This document shows, piece by piece, positions 1 to 8,389 of a stretch of 30,173 bases of DNA; the first letter of the stretch is position 1; every line of letters begins with the position of its first letter. A program made the translations under genes and the position numbers. Below the pieces are notes generated by a model. The model worked only from the letters and a program-made list of their open reading frames with translations, was not told where the DNA came from and made no database searches. Source of the DNA: SLRI01 sp964576715 (GTDB taxonomy: Bacteria; Pseudomonadota; Alphaproteobacteria; Geminicoccales; Geminicoccaceae); NCBI GenBank assembly GCA_964576715.1, contig CAZNWE010000054.1, positions 1 through 30,173 of the forward strand, in the 5' to 3' direction.

Positions 1-141
1 TGCGCCTTCCTCATGGACTGGCTGAAGACCAAGGCCCCCTTCTGGAAGCTCGAGGAGACCCCATCGGGCGAGCGCTGGGTCGAGGCGAGGGAGAGCGACG
101 ACGCCGCCGCGGCGCGCTGGTCTCTCGGGACCGGCCCCTAG
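1..141 (+). CDS. moaE: MoaE, molybdopterin synthase large subunit, 3' end only
   Basis: Reading from base 1, the frame encodes 46 residues and ends with TAG at 139-141. The peptide contains FLMDWLKTKAPFWKLE followed by GERWVEARESDD and a final ARW. This matches the C-terminal end of the catalytic subunit of molybdopterin synthase, including the conserved K-T-x-A-P-F-W-K-x-E segment that holds active-site lysines. The family enzyme, with MoaD, transfers sulfur to precursor Z (cPMP) to form molybdopterin in the cytoplasm. The start and most of the gene lie outside the window, so an upstream moaD cannot be checked. The identification rests on one short but very characteristic segment. Confidence 0.85.
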   Translation, partial: CAFLMDWLKTKAPFWKLEETPSGERWVEARESDDAAAARWSLGTGP

Positions 142-168
142 CGGCGCCGGCGGGCCGGACCGCCGGGC

Positions 169-198
169 TTGTCGTCCGGCCGGCAGCTCCACTATAGC
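169..198 (+). promoter_or_regulatory. Probable promoter of the tRNA-Ile2 gene
   Basis: TTGTCG (169-174) and TATAGC (193-198) are separated by 18 bases. They would place the transcription start near 205, a few bases before the tRNA at 210. Both boxes match the housekeeping consensus only partly. The call rests on their position. Confidence 0.45.
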
Positions 199-209
199 TC
201 GCCACGGTC

Positions 210-285
210 GGGCCCGTAGCTCAGTGGTTAGAGCTGGCCGCTCATAACGGTCTGGTCGCAGGTTCGAATCCTGCCGGGCCCACCA
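210..285 (+). tRNA. tRNA-Ile2 with anticodon CAT (lysidine-modified type)
   Basis: A full cloverleaf can be drawn. The acceptor stem is GGGCCCG (210-216) with CGGGCCC (275-281). The D arm is GCTC-AGTGGTTA-GAGC. The anticodon stem GGCCG/CGGTC encloses loop CTCATAA with anticodon CAT at 243-245. The T arm is GCAGG-TTCGAAT-CCTGC, followed by discriminator A282 and an encoded CCA (283-285). CAT could mean initiator Met, elongator Met or Ile2. The first base pair is G-C and the anticodon stem lacks the three G-C pairs of initiators. The core closely resembles bacterial ileX-type genes (AGCTCAGTGGTTAGAGC, CTCATAA, TGGTCGC). Ile2, whose C34 is converted to lysidine by TilS so that it reads AUA, is therefore the best call. 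The tRNA is certain and the isotype is likely. Confidence 0.9.
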
Positions 286-317
286 CCCGCCGGCATCGCA
301 GCCCGGCCGCGGTCGCG

Positions 318-332
318 GGCAGCTCAGCTGCC
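318..332. repeat. Perfect 7-bp inverted repeat over the glpR stop codon
   Basis: GGCAGCT-C-AGCTGCC spans the stop codon of the minus-strand regulator gene (TGA at 326-324). No T-run follows on either strand. It could help end glpR transcription or be chance in GC-rich DNA. Confidence 0.3.
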
Positions 333-1091
333 GGCGACGACGAGCCTTGTGCCTGCGGTCTCCAGCACGGCGGTCAGCTCGGGCGGCGGCGACAGATCGG
401 TGAAGAAGGTGTCGATCTCGCTCATCTCGCCGAGCCTGGCCATGGCCGGGCGGCCGAACTTGCTGTGGTCGGCGGCGAGAAAGACGCGGCGGGCGTGGCG
501 GATGATCGTCTGTGCCACCTTGACCTCGCGATAATCGAAATCGAGCAGCGTGCCGTCGAGATCGATCGCACTGATCCCGATCACCGCGATGTCGACCCGG
601 AACTGCCGGATGCTGTCGATGGTCGCCTCGCCGACAATGCCGCGGTCACGGGCGCGGACCACGCCACCGGCGATGATCACCTGGAAATCCTCCTTGGCCG
701 CCATGATGTTGGCGACGTTGAGGTTGTTGGTGATCACCGAGAGGCCGTCATGGGCCATCAGCGCCTTGGCGATCTCCTCGTTGGTGGTGCCGATATTGAT
801 CGACAGCGAGGCCCGGTTCGGGACGTGGTCGGCGACCGCCCGGGCGATCCGCTGCTTGGCCTCGAGGTGCAGCACCTGGCGGCTCGAATAGGCGATGTTC
901 TGGACACTCGACGGCAAGGCGGCGCCGCCGTGATGGCGCTCGAGGAGGCCGGCCTCGGCGAGCTCGTTGATGTCGCGGCGGATGGTCTGCGGGGTCACCG
1001 CGAACTGTTGGGCGAGGGCCTCGATGGTGACGAAGCCCCGGCGTTGCACGAGGGTGACGATCTCGGCGCGCCTGCCGTCGGGGTGGCTCAC
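324..1091 (-). CDS. glpR: DeoR-family glycerol-3-phosphate regulon repressor GlpR
   Basis: The protein has 255 residues, the usual DeoR length. An N-terminal winged helix-turn-helix (about residues 5-55) contains FVTIEALAQQFAVTP and TIRRDINELAEAGLLERHHG. A C-terminal DeoR sensor domain contains NIGTTNEEIA near the middle and DYREVKVAQ and LAADHSKFGR near the end, the usual phosphosugar-binding signatures. The GTG start at 1091 is chosen because it overlaps the glpK stop (GTGA), a common coupled start. Longer upstream starts would run into glpK. Family knowledge: GlpR represses glycerol genes until it binds glycerol-3-phosphate. Its place directly behind glycerol kinase supports this over other DeoR substrates. 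Autoregulation with glpK is an inference. Confidence 0.88.
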   Translation of the reverse strand: MSHPDGRRAEIVTLVQRRGFVTIEALAQQFAVTPQTIRRDINELAEAGLLERHHGGAALPSSVQNIAYSSRQVLHLEAKQRIARAVADHVPNRASLSINIGTTNEEIAKALMAHDGLSVITNNLNVANIMAAKEDFQVIIAGGVVRARDRGIVGEATIDSIRQFRVDIAVIGISAIDLDGTLLDFDYREVKVAQTIIRHARRVFLAADHSKFGRPAMARLGEMSEIDTFFTDLSPPPELTAVLETAGTRLVVAGS

Positions 1092-2611
1092 TCGGCTCGG
1101 CTCGGCGCAGCGGTGGAGCGCACCCGTGCCACCGCCCGCGCCCACCCGGCGAGCCGGGCGTCGCGGGTCGACGCCGGCATGTTGGGGACGAAGCGGCGAT
1201 CGGCGCGCCAGCTGCGGCCGATCGCGTCCATCGAGGGGTAGAAGCCGATGGCGAGGCCGGCGAGGTAGGCGGCCCCGAGTGCCGTCGTCTCGATGACCGC
1301 CGGCCGCTCGACCGGCCGATCGAGGACATCGGCGAGGTACTGGCAGACCCAGTTATTGGCGACCATCCCGCCATCGACCCTGAGCGTCTCCGGGAACGCG
1401 CCGGCCGCGGCGGCGGCGATGTCGTCCTGCATCGCGGTCATCAGGTCGGCGGTCTGGTAGCAGACCGATTCGAGGGCGGCGCGGACGATGTGCGCACCGG
1501 TGGTATCGCGGGTGATGCCGAGGATGGCGCCCCTGGCGTCCGGATCCCAGTAGGGCGCGCCGAGGCCGGTGAACGCCGGAACCAGGTAGAGATCGCCACA
1601 ATCGGCGACGGCCTCGGCCAACGCCTCGCTCTCGGCGGCGTGGCTGATGGCGCGCAGCCCGTCACGCACCCACTGAACAGCCGCACCGGCGATGAAGATG
1701 CTGCCCTCGATCGCATAGGTCGGCTTGCCGTCGAGCCGCCAGGCGATGGTCGAGAGCAGGCGGTTTCTCGACGGCACCAGCCGGTCGCCGGTGTTCAAAA
1801 GCGCGAAGCAACCGGTCCCGTAGGTGCTCTTCAGCATGCCGGGCAGAAAACAGGCCTGGCCGAAGGTTGCGGCCTGCTGGTCGCCGGCCATGCCGGTGAT
1901 CGGAATGGTCACGCCGAACAGCGACGGCTCGCTGGCACCGAACGGCCCGCTATTGTCCAGGACCTCGGGCAACATGCTGCGGGGGATGTCGAGCCGCTCG
2001 AGCAGCCGGTCGTCCCAGTCCTGCCGGGTGATGTCGAAAAGCATGGTCCGACAGGCGTTGGAGGCGTCGGTTGCATGCACCTTGCCGCCGGTCAGGCGCC
2101 AGAGCAGGAAGCTGTCGACCGTGCCGCAGGCCAGCTCGCCGCGCTTCGCCCGGTCCCGCGCGCCCGCCACATTGTCGAGCAGCCACTTGAGCTTGGTCGC
2201 CGAGAAATAGGCATCGATGAGCAGACCGGTGGTGGCCTTGACGTGCTCGTCCAAGCCCTCGGCGACGAGTTCGCGACACAAAGAGGCGGTGCGGCGGTCC
2301 TGCCAGACGATGGCATTGTGGAGCGGCTGGCCGGTCGCCCGGTCCCAGACGATCGCGGTCTCGCGCTGGTTGGTGACGCCGATGGCAGCGATGGCCGAGA
2401 CCGGCCGGCCGGAGCGGTCGATCGCCTCGCGCGCCGCCGCCATGGTATCGGTCCAGATGTGATCGGGGTCGTGCTCGACCCAACCGCCTTTCGGGTAGAA
2501 CTGTTGCAGTTCACGCTGCCCGCTCGCCACCGGCGTGCCGGCGGCGTCGAACAGGATTGCCCTGCTGCTCGTGGTGCCCTGGTCGAGCGCCAGGATCAGG
2601 TCTCCCGCCAT
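1088..2611 (-). CDS. glpK: Glycerol kinase
   Basis: 507 residues, close to the roughly 500 typical of FGGY-family glycerol kinases. The N-terminus has the phosphate-binding LALDQGTTSSRAILFD. Further on come NAIVWQDRRT, GMAGDQQAATFGQ, STYGTGCFALLNTG and the C-terminal LRVDGGMVANNW, all glycerol kinase signatures. It phosphorylates glycerol to sn-glycerol-3-phosphate in the cytoplasm. ATG at 2611 is preferred because GGAGG lies six bases upstream. A GTG four codons earlier would place that ribosome site inside the gene. The gene is transcribed first and its stop overlaps the glpR start. No glycerol facilitator or glycerol-3-phosphate dehydrogenase gene is present in the window, so the rest of the pathway must be encoded elsewhere. 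Confidence 0.96.
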   Translation of the reverse strand: MAGDLILALDQGTTSSRAILFDAAGTPVASGQRELQQFYPKGGWVEHDPDHIWTDTMAAAREAIDRSGRPVSAIAAIGVTNQRETAIVWDRATGQPLHNAIVWQDRRTASLCRELVAEGLDEHVKATTGLLIDAYFSATKLKWLLDNVAGARDRAKRGELACGTVDSFLLWRLTGGKVHATDASNACRTMLFDITRQDWDDRLLERLDIPRSMLPEVLDNSGPFGASEPSLFGVTIPITGMAGDQQAATFGQACFLPGMLKSTYGTGCFALLNTGDRLVPSRNRLLSTIAWRLDGKPTYAIEGSIFIAGAAVQWVRDGLRAISHAAESEALAEAVADCGDLYLVPAFTGLGAPYWDPDARGAILGITRDTTGAHIVRAALESVCYQTADLMTAMQDDIAAAAAGAFPETLRVDGGMVANNWVCQYLADVLDRPVERPAVIETTALGAAYLAGLAIGFYPSMDAIGRSWRADRRFVPNMPASTRDARLAGWARAVARVRSTAAPSRAE

Positions 2612-2745
2612 GCCTGCCTCCACCGGATCAATGGCTGTTCGTTGTCGCGTCGAACCTTCTAGGCCGATCCGGGTGGCCGCGTCGAGGCGGCGTCGCTCTG
2701 GCGGGTCAAACGATCAACGGTCGGCGTGGTCGGTCGTCGTGCATC

Positions 2746-2771
2746 GCCGCGAGCCGAGGTCGGCTCGCGGC
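2746..2771. terminator. Strong 12-bp hairpin in the glpK / small-gene intergenic region
   Basis: GCCGCGAGCCGA and TCGGCTCGCGGC are exact reverse complements separated by only GG. The hairpin lies about 50 bases past the stop of the minus-strand 71-residue gene and about 135 bases before glpK. No T-run follows, so it is not a classical intrinsic terminator. Roles in ending the small gene's transcript or stabilising its 3' end are both possible. Confidence 0.45.
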
Positions 2772-2822
2772 ACCCGCCTCGGCCGCCGCTGCTAGCCTGG
2801 CCGAGACGGCGTGCCCACGACT

Positions 2823-3038
2823 TCAGTTGGGCAGGGCAGCGAGCAGCGCGTTATCCAGGGACATCCGGTGGCCGGGCTGGTCGTCGTCGGCCGGGGTCGG
2901 GACGAGGAGATCGACCGCGATGCGGTCGAGGAGGCCAGCCATCCGTTCCAACTGCTCGGGGCTGAGCTTCCCGGATGCTGGCGAACGGATGCCCTCGGCG
3001 ATCAACTGCAGCATTGCGGCGTGACTCTGATTGGTCAT
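2823..3038 (-). CDS. Hypothetical 71-residue protein
   Basis: I do not recognise this family. The peptide starts MTNQSHAAMLQLIAEGIRS and continues through KLSPEQLERMAGLLDRIAV to an acidic stretch PADDDQPG and a C-terminus NALLAALPN. It looks like two short amphipathic helices with no signal peptide, membrane segment or cysteine pair. It is probably a real gene: codon third positions are mostly G or C like the neighbours, AGGAGAGG lies about nine bases before the ATG at 3038, and a good promoter (TTGCCA-17-TAGAGT) lies just upstream. An in-frame start 24 codons earlier at 3110 would run through that promoter and is less likely. The gene is divergent from polA and not in its operon. Confidence 0.55.
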   Translation of the reverse strand: MTNQSHAAMLQLIAEGIRSPASGKLSPEQLERMAGLLDRIAVDLLVPTPADDDQPGHRMSLDNALLAALPN

Positions 3039-3066
3039 CGTCGTGTTCCTCTCCTGTGACCCCCTA

Positions 3067-3095
3067 ACTCTATCGAACCGATATACGCATGGCAA
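3067..3095 (-). promoter_or_regulatory. Promoter for the 71-residue gene
   Basis: On the minus strand TTGCCA (3095-3090) is followed after exactly 17 bases by TAGAGT (3072-3067). The start would be near 3060, about 22 bases before the ATG. The region is noticeably less GC-rich than its surroundings. Confidence 0.5.
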
Positions 3096-3167
3096 CGTCG
3101 CCGCGATCACAACGCGGACATGAGCATCCGGCTAGGCCGATAACTGCGGCTGCGCTAGAGATCGGCC

Positions 3168-5915
3168 ATGCACGAGACCGCCGCGCCCGACCAAGCTCCC
3201 CGCCGTGTCGTCCTGGTCGACGGCTCCGGCTACATCTTTCGCGCCTTCTTCGCGCTGCCGCCGATGACCCGGGGCGACGGCACGCCGGTCAACGCCGTGT
3301 TCGGCTTCTCGTCGATGCTGTTCAAGCTGATGCAGGACCATGCGAACGACGACATGATCGTCGTCTTCGATGCCGGGCGGGTGAGCTTCCGGAACGAGAT
3401 CTACGACCGCTACAAGGCCAATCGCGACGAGCCGCCGCCGGAACTCGTGCCGCAGTTCGAGCTGGTCAGGGATGCGGCGCGCGCCTTCGGCCTGCCGGCG
3501 GTCGAGGTCGAGGGCTTCGAGGCGGACGACCTGATCGCGACTTATGTCGATCGGGCGCGGGCAATGGGCCGCGAGGTGGTGATCGTCTCCTCGGACAAGG
3601 ACCTGATGCAGCTCGTCGCCGAGGGCGTGCGGATGTGGGATCCGATGAAGGCGAAGGAGATCGGCCCCGCCGAGGTCGAGGAGCGCTTCGGGGTCGGGCC
3701 CGAGCTCGTCCAGGACTGTCTGGCACTGGCTGGCGACAGCTCGGACAACGTGCCGGGGGTGCCCGGGATCGGGGTCAAGACCGCTGCCCAGCTGCTGCTC
3801 GAATATGGCTCGCTCGAGGCCCTCCTGGCGAAGGCCGGAAACATCAAGCAGCCGAAGCGGCGGCAGTCGCTGATCGACTTCGCCGACCAGGCGCGGCTGT
3901 CGAGGCAGCTGGTGGCGCTCAGGCACGATGCCCCCCTGCCGGTCGAGCTGGATGGTGCGGTCCGCCGCGAGATCGACGGGGCGACGCTCCTGGCCTTTCT
4001 CCAGGCCAACGACTTCAAGGCCCTGATCGGGCGGATCGAGCAGGTCGCGGATGCGCATGCGCTCGACCGCGCCCAGCGGGCGAAGGACGCGGGCAGCGAT
4101 GCACCGGTCTATTCGGCGATCACCGGGATGGCCGAGCTCGACGCTCTCCTGGTCCGGGCGGCGGCACTCGGCCGGCTGGCGATCGATACCGAGACGACGT
4201 CCCTGAACGTCGCTCGGGCCGAGCTGGTCGGCCTCTCGCTCGCGGTCGAGGAGACCGATGCGGCCTATGTGCCGGTCGGCCATGTCGACGATTTCGGCCA
4301 GCGGCAGCCGGGGCAGCTCGCCCTTGCCGAGGTGCTGGAGAGGCTGCGACCGGTGCTGACCGATCCGGGCATCCTCAAGATCGGCCACAACCTCAAGTAC
4401 GACCAGGGCGTTCTGGTGAAGTACGACCTGCCGATCACCCCGGTCGACGACACCATGCTGCTCTCCTACGTGCTCGATGGCGCCAGCCATGGGCACGGCA
4501 TGGACGAGCTCGCCCAGCGGCATCTCGACCACGAGACGATCCCTTATGAGGCGGTCTGCGGCAAGGGAGCGAAACAGATCGGCTTCGCGCAGGTGCCGAT
4601 CGACAAGGCCACCGCTTACGCGGCCGAGGACGCGCTGGTTACGCTCAGGCTCTGGCAGCTCTTGAAGCGGCGGCTGATCGACGAGCGGGTGACGACGGTC
4701 TACGAGACGCTGGAACGGCCCCTGCCGGCGATCCTGGCGGCGATGGAGACGACCGGTATTCGGGTCGACCAGCATCGTCTGGAGCAGCTCTCGTCGGAGT
4801 TCGGCCAGCGCATGGCGGAGCGCGAGGCGGCTGCGATCAAGCTCGCCGGGCGGCCGTTCAACCTGGGCTCGCCCAAGCAGCTGGGCGAGATCCTCTACGA
4901 CGAGATGGGCATCGGCTCCGGCAAGAAGACCAAGACCGGGGCCTATGCGACGGGGGCGGACATCCTCGAGGAGCTGGCCGCCCAGGGTCATGAATTGCCG
5001 CAGGTGGTGCTCGACTGGCGCCAGCTGCAAAAGCTGACCCGGACCTATACCGAGGCCCTGGTCGAGGAGATCGTGCCGGCGACCGGCCGGGTGCACACCT
5101 CCTACATGATGGCCGCCACCTCGACCGGCAGGCTCTCCTCGACCGACCCGAATCTGCAGAACATTCCGATCCGCACCGAGGAGGGCCGCAAGATCAGGGA
5201 GGCGTTCGTCGCCGACGAGGGCCATGTCCTGGTCTCGGCCGACTACTCGCAGATCGAGCTGCGTGTACTCGCCCACATGGCCGACATCCAGGCCTTGAAG
5301 GAGGCGTTCGCCAAGGACACCGACATCCACAGCGTCACCGCGGCCCGGATGTTCAAGGTCTCGGAGGCCGAGGTCGGCTCGGAGCTGCGGCGGCGGGCCA
5401 AGATGATCAATTACGGCATCATCTACGGCATCGGCGCCTTCGGCCTGGCGCAGCGGCTGGGGATTCCCCAGAGCGAGGCCAAGGCGTTCATCGAGGCCTA
5501 TTTCGCCGAGTATCCCGGGGTCAAGGAGTACATGGAGCAGGCCAAGGCGGAGGCCCGCGAGCATGGCTTCGTCACGACGCTGTTCGGCCGCCGCTGCTTC
5601 GTGCCCGAGATCGCGAGCAAGCAGCCGGCGCGCCGATCCTATGCCGAACGGCAGGCGATCAACGCCCCGATCCAGGGCTCGGCCGCCGACATCATGAAGC
5701 GGGCGATGCGCAAGGTGGACCGGGCGCTGCGCGACCGCGATCTCGGCGTCAGGATGCTGCTGCAGGTCCACGACGAGCTGGTCTTCGAGGTGCCGGAGGA
5801 TGCGCTGCACCCGGCAAGGGCGCTGATCCAGGAGGTGATGGAGGGGGCGGCAGCACTCTCCGTGCCGCTGGTCGTCGATGTCGGCGCCGGCGCCAACTGG
5901 GGGGTGGCGCACTAG
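3168..5915 (+). CDS. polA: DNA polymerase I with active proofreading domain
   Basis: 915 residues, a full-length three-domain PolA. Residues about 10-290 form the 5' nuclease (DGSGYIFRAFFALPP, ADDLIATYVDRA, GDSSDNVPGVPGIGVKTA). Residues about 330-520 form the 3'-5' exonuclease with intact catalytic residues: D340 and E342 in AIDTETTS, and Y484/D488 in YAAEDA. The polymerase has motif A SADYSQIELR (D692), motif B RRAKMINYGIIYG and motif C VHDELVFEVP (H868-D869-E870). It fills gaps, removes Okazaki RNA primers and repairs DNA. Unlike several bacterial PolA proteins with dead exonuclease domains, this one should proofread. Tyr749 occupies the position that is Phe762 in E. coli. The gene stands alone, divergent from the small gene and convergent with the glycan operon. 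Confidence 0.98.
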   Translation: MHETAAPDQAPRRVVLVDGSGYIFRAFFALPPMTRGDGTPVNAVFGFSSMLFKLMQDHANDDMIVVFDAGRVSFRNEIYDRYKANRDEPPPELVPQFELVRDAARAFGLPAVEVEGFEADDLIATYVDRARAMGREVVIVSSDKDLMQLVAEGVRMWDPMKAKEIGPAEVEERFGVGPELVQDCLALAGDSSDNVPGVPGIGVKTAAQLLLEYGSLEALLAKAGNIKQPKRRQSLIDFADQARLSRQLVALRHDAPLPVELDGAVRREIDGATLLAFLQANDFKALIGRIEQVADAHALDRAQRAKDAGSDAPVYSAITGMAELDALLVRAAALGRLAIDTETTSLNVARAELVGLSLAVEETDAAYVPVGHVDDFGQRQPGQLALAEVLERLRPVLTDPGILKIGHNLKYDQGVLVKYDLPITPVDDTMLLSYVLDGASHGHGMDELAQRHLDHETIPYEAVCGKGAKQIGFAQVPIDKATAYAAEDALVTLRLWQLLKRRLIDERVTTVYETLERPLPAILAAMETTGIRVDQHRLEQLSSEFGQRMAEREAAAIKLAGRPFNLGSPKQLGEILYDEMGIGSGKKTKTGAYATGADILEELAAQGHELPQVVLDWRQLQKLTRTYTEALVEEIVPATGRVHTSYMMAATSTGRLSSTDPNLQNIPIRTEEGRKIREAFVADEGHVLVSADYSQIELRVLAHMADIQALKEAFAKDTDIHSVTAARMFKVSEAEVGSELRRRAKMINYGIIYGIGAFGLAQRLGIPQSEAKAFIEAYFAEYPGVKEYMEQAKAEAREHGFVTTLFGRRCFVPEIASKQPARRSYAERQAINAPIQGSAADIMKRAMRKVDRALRDRDLGVRMLLQVHDELVFEVPEDALHPARALIQEVMEGAAALSVPLVVDVGAGANWGVAH

Positions 5916-5981
5916 CCGGCTGCTGGCGGATCGGCTGTCGAAGCGGCCCGCCACGACCTCTTCTTGGCGCCGATGTCGCGG

Positions 5982-7280
5982 TCAGCCGCGGCCGGCATTC
6001 TGAAACGGGCGCAGCGGCGGCGGCAGCGAGCGCCAGAAAGCCACCAGCCGGACCAGTTCGGCGGCGAGCCGGGCCAGTGCGAAGGCCCGCAGATCGTCCA
6101 GCCACCAGGCGATGACGAGGCAGAGGCTCAAGGTGGCGAGCATCGCGGCGTTGGCCCGGAGCAGCCGGTCGCCGAGCCGGGCCGAGGCCATCGCCGCCTG
6201 CAGGATGGTCGTCGCATGGGCGAGCACGAACCACGGCAACAGCCACAAGAGCAGGCCGGTCGAGGTCGTATAGGCGGCACCGAAGGCCAGCGGCAGCAGC
6301 ATCGGTGCGAGGCCGGCGGCACCGGCCGCACCGATCAGGCCGATGCCGACGACCAGTTGCAGGTCGGCGCCGAGGGCCTGAGCGAAGGCCAGCGGTGTTT
6401 CCGCCCGCGCCCCCATCCGCGCCAGGGTGGTCTGGCCGAGCCCGTTGGCGAAGACCAGCCCGGCGACCAGGACGACGGAGGCCAGATAGTAGAAGCCGGC
6501 CGCGTCCGGGCCGAGCCGGATGCCGATCAACAGAATGTCGAGGCCGAGCACGAGCTGGCTCGCCAGCGTCCCGGCGGCGATCGGCAGGGCCAGCCGCAGC
6601 AGCGCCGCATCGGCCGGCATCGACGCGGGCAAAGCCGCAGCGGATGCTGGTGCCAGCTGCCGCATCCAGGGCCAACTGAGAGCGGCGGCGAGCCACCAGG
6701 CGGCAAGGAAGAGGAACGCCAGCCGCAACGGGTCGCCGGCGAGCGGCACCAGGAGGAGGAGGCCGACGAAGGCGGTCGGCCGAACGAGCAGCAACAGCGC
6801 CGCCAGCCGGGTCCGGCCTTTGGCCAGTGGCAGCCAGTCGAGCTGCAGGGCGATCGGCCAGAGGCTGGTCAGGATGACCAGGGTGACCAGCCGATCGCCG
6901 AGGCTCAGCGCCCAGGCGACGAGCCCGGCCGCGATGACCACGACGGTGCTGATCAACAGCCGCAGGCGAACCACCCGGTGAAGCCAGGCGCGCGCCAGCT
7001 CCGGGCGGCGCGCGACCTCGGCGGTGGCCACCGAGCGCAGGCCGGCTTCGCCGAGATGCAGGGCCAGGCCCTGGACCGCGAGCGCCATCGACCAGAGGCC
7101 GAGCGTCGCCGGCTCGAGAGCGCGGGCGATGAGCAGGGTGGCGACAAAGCCGAGCAAGGCCACGATGGCCCGGCTGCCCCCCATGGTCACCAAGCGCTCG
7201 ACGGCGTCGGCCGAGGCGGTCTGGCAGAGGATGTGGCGCAGCCGCGCGAGCCGGCCCGCAGCTCGGATGCGGGCGATCAA
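5982..7280 (-). CDS. Wzx-type polysaccharide flippase (MOP superfamily)
   Basis: 432 residues dominated by about 12 hydrophobic helices, with short charged loops such as ATAEVARRPELARAWLHR. The pattern and length fit the PST/Wzx branch of the MOP superfamily, which flips undecaprenyl-linked oligosaccharides across the inner membrane. No clear sequence motif exists in this family, so the call rests on topology and on its place as last gene of a glycosyltransferase operon. The start is a TTG at 7280 that overlaps the stop of the preceding transferase (TTGA); no ATG or GTG lies upstream in frame nearby. An internal ATG 32 codons later would cut into the first part of the protein. It ends 66 bases from the convergent polA stop, a short stretch in which I see no terminator. 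Confidence 0.82.
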   Translation of the reverse strand: MIARIRAAGRLARLRHILCQTASADAVERLVTMGGSRAIVALLGFVATLLIARALEPATLGLWSMALAVQGLALHLGEAGLRSVATAEVARRPELARAWLHRVVRLRLLISTVVVIAAGLVAWALSLGDRLVTLVILTSLWPIALQLDWLPLAKGRTRLAALLLLVRPTAFVGLLLLVPLAGDPLRLAFLFLAAWWLAAALSWPWMRQLAPASAAALPASMPADAALLRLALPIAAGTLASQLVLGLDILLIGIRLGPDAAGFYYLASVVLVAGLVFANGLGQTTLARMGARAETPLAFAQALGADLQLVVGIGLIGAAGAAGLAPMLLPLAFGAAYTTSTGLLLWLLPWFVLAHATTILQAAMASARLGDRLLRANAAMLATLSLCLVIAWWLDDLRAFALARLAAELVRLVAFWRSLPPPLRPFQNAGRG

Positions 7281-8389
7281 ACGGCCTGCAGGCGCCGGTA
7301 GAGGTGGACCACCTCCGCCATGATCGAATCCTCGTCGAGCTTGTCGACCCGGCCGGTCTGCCGGTAGCCGCCGCTGTTGATCAGGTCGCGCGCCGCGCCG
7401 AGGGCGGTGGCCAGGGATTTCGGGTCGGGGTCGCCGATGAAGCCGGAGAAGCCCTCGTCGACCCAGTCGGCGACATCACCGACATCGGTGGAGACGACCG
7501 GGCGCATCGCCTTCAACGCCTCCTTGACCACCGTGGGCGAGGCCTCGTAGCGGCTACAAAGCAGCAGGATGCCGTGCGCCTCGAGCACGCCCGGCACCTG
7601 ATCGTGGGGCACGCGACCCTGCCAGGTGATCAGGTGGCGGGCCGGCGACCGGGCGAGCCGCTTGATCAGGTCGCGGCTGTCCTCGCCCTCGCCGGCGATG
7701 GTCAGCGTGAAGGCTTCGCCGCGCGCGTGCAGCTCCTCGATGGTGGCGATGGCCAGCGGCACGTTCTTCTGGTGGCTGATGCGCCCGAGCAGCAGCACCC
7801 GGGTGGCGAGTGCGGGTGGCGGCGGGGCGATCGCGCGGCCGGCGAAGATCTTGTCGTCGAAGGCGGCGGGGATGACGCTCGCCGCATTGAACGGTGCGGC
7901 CTCGACCACCTCGCCGAGCTTGCGGCGATCGCGGCCGCTGACGCAGACGATGGCATCGGCGAGCCGCACCACCTTGCGCTCGAGCCAGAGCATCGCCCGG
8001 CGGATCGGCCGGCCGACGCGGCCGAGCCAGCCATCCAGCACCTGGCCGGTGACGTTGTGGTAGCTGATCAGCACCCGGCCGCGGTTGGGAGCGAGGAGCA
8101 ATTTCGGCCAGGCGGCGTAGTTGCGGTGGAAATGGAAGACGTCCTTGGCCCCGAATTGCCGGCGATGCCGCCAGAACCAGAGCCAGAGGCCGAGATAGAA
8201 GCGAAGGAAGTTCGAGGTCCTCGAGACATAGGTGATGTGCGGCGGGCAGCGGGCCGGCTGCAGGCGCGCGCCGACCAGGTGGAAATCGAGCCCCGACTTC
8301 AGCAGAGCGCGGTGCAGGCCGCGGAAATGCTCGGCACCGCCGCCAAGATCCTGGGCCAGGGGGTCGTTGTTGAAGAACACGTAGATCAC
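7277..8389 (-). CDS. GT4-family glycosyltransferase
   Basis: 370 residues with a GT-B fold. The N-terminal domain has a glycine-rich loop (DLGGGAEHFRGLHRALL) and the C-terminal domain has RVLLLGRISHQKNVPLA and LTIAGEGEDS. The donor-binding E-x7-E is intact in YEASPTVVKEAL. This class retains the anomeric configuration and uses nucleotide sugars to extend lipid-linked glycans on the cytoplasmic side. Its exact sugars cannot be read from sequence. GTG at 8389 is chosen because it overlaps the preceding stop as GTGA; a longer in-frame extension begins with low-complexity Arg/Pro residues that belong to the overlapping neighbour. It is coupled to the flippase downstream by another overlap. Confidence 0.9.
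   Translation of the reverse strand: MIYVFFNNDPLAQDLGGGAEHFRGLHRALLKSGLDFHLVGARLQPARCPPHITYVSRTSNFLRFYLGLWLWFWRHRRQFGAKDVFHFHRNYAAWPKLLLAPNRGRVLISYHNVTGQVLDGWLGRVGRPIRRAMLWLERKVVRLADAIVCVSGRDRRKLGEVVEAAPFNAASVIPAAFDDKIFAGRAIAPPPPALATRVLLLGRISHQKNVPLAIATIEELHARGEAFTLTIAGEGEDSRDLIKRLARSPARHLITWQGRVPHDQVPGVLEAHGILLLCSRYEASPTVVKEALKAMRPVVSTDVGDVADWVDEGFSGFIGDPDPKSLATALGAARDLINSGGYRQTGRVDKLDEDSIMAEVVHLYRRLQAV

Noticed and set aside
1490..2662. A long plus-strand frame opposite glpK
   Set aside because: glpK is certain on the other strand, and the frame has no motif or ribosome site of its own.
3132..5954. A 940-codon open frame on the minus strand, exactly opposite polA
   Set aside because: It is rich in Arg, Leu, Asp and His without any domain and mirrors the GC-rich third positions of polA. 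It is a shadow frame, not an overlapping gene.
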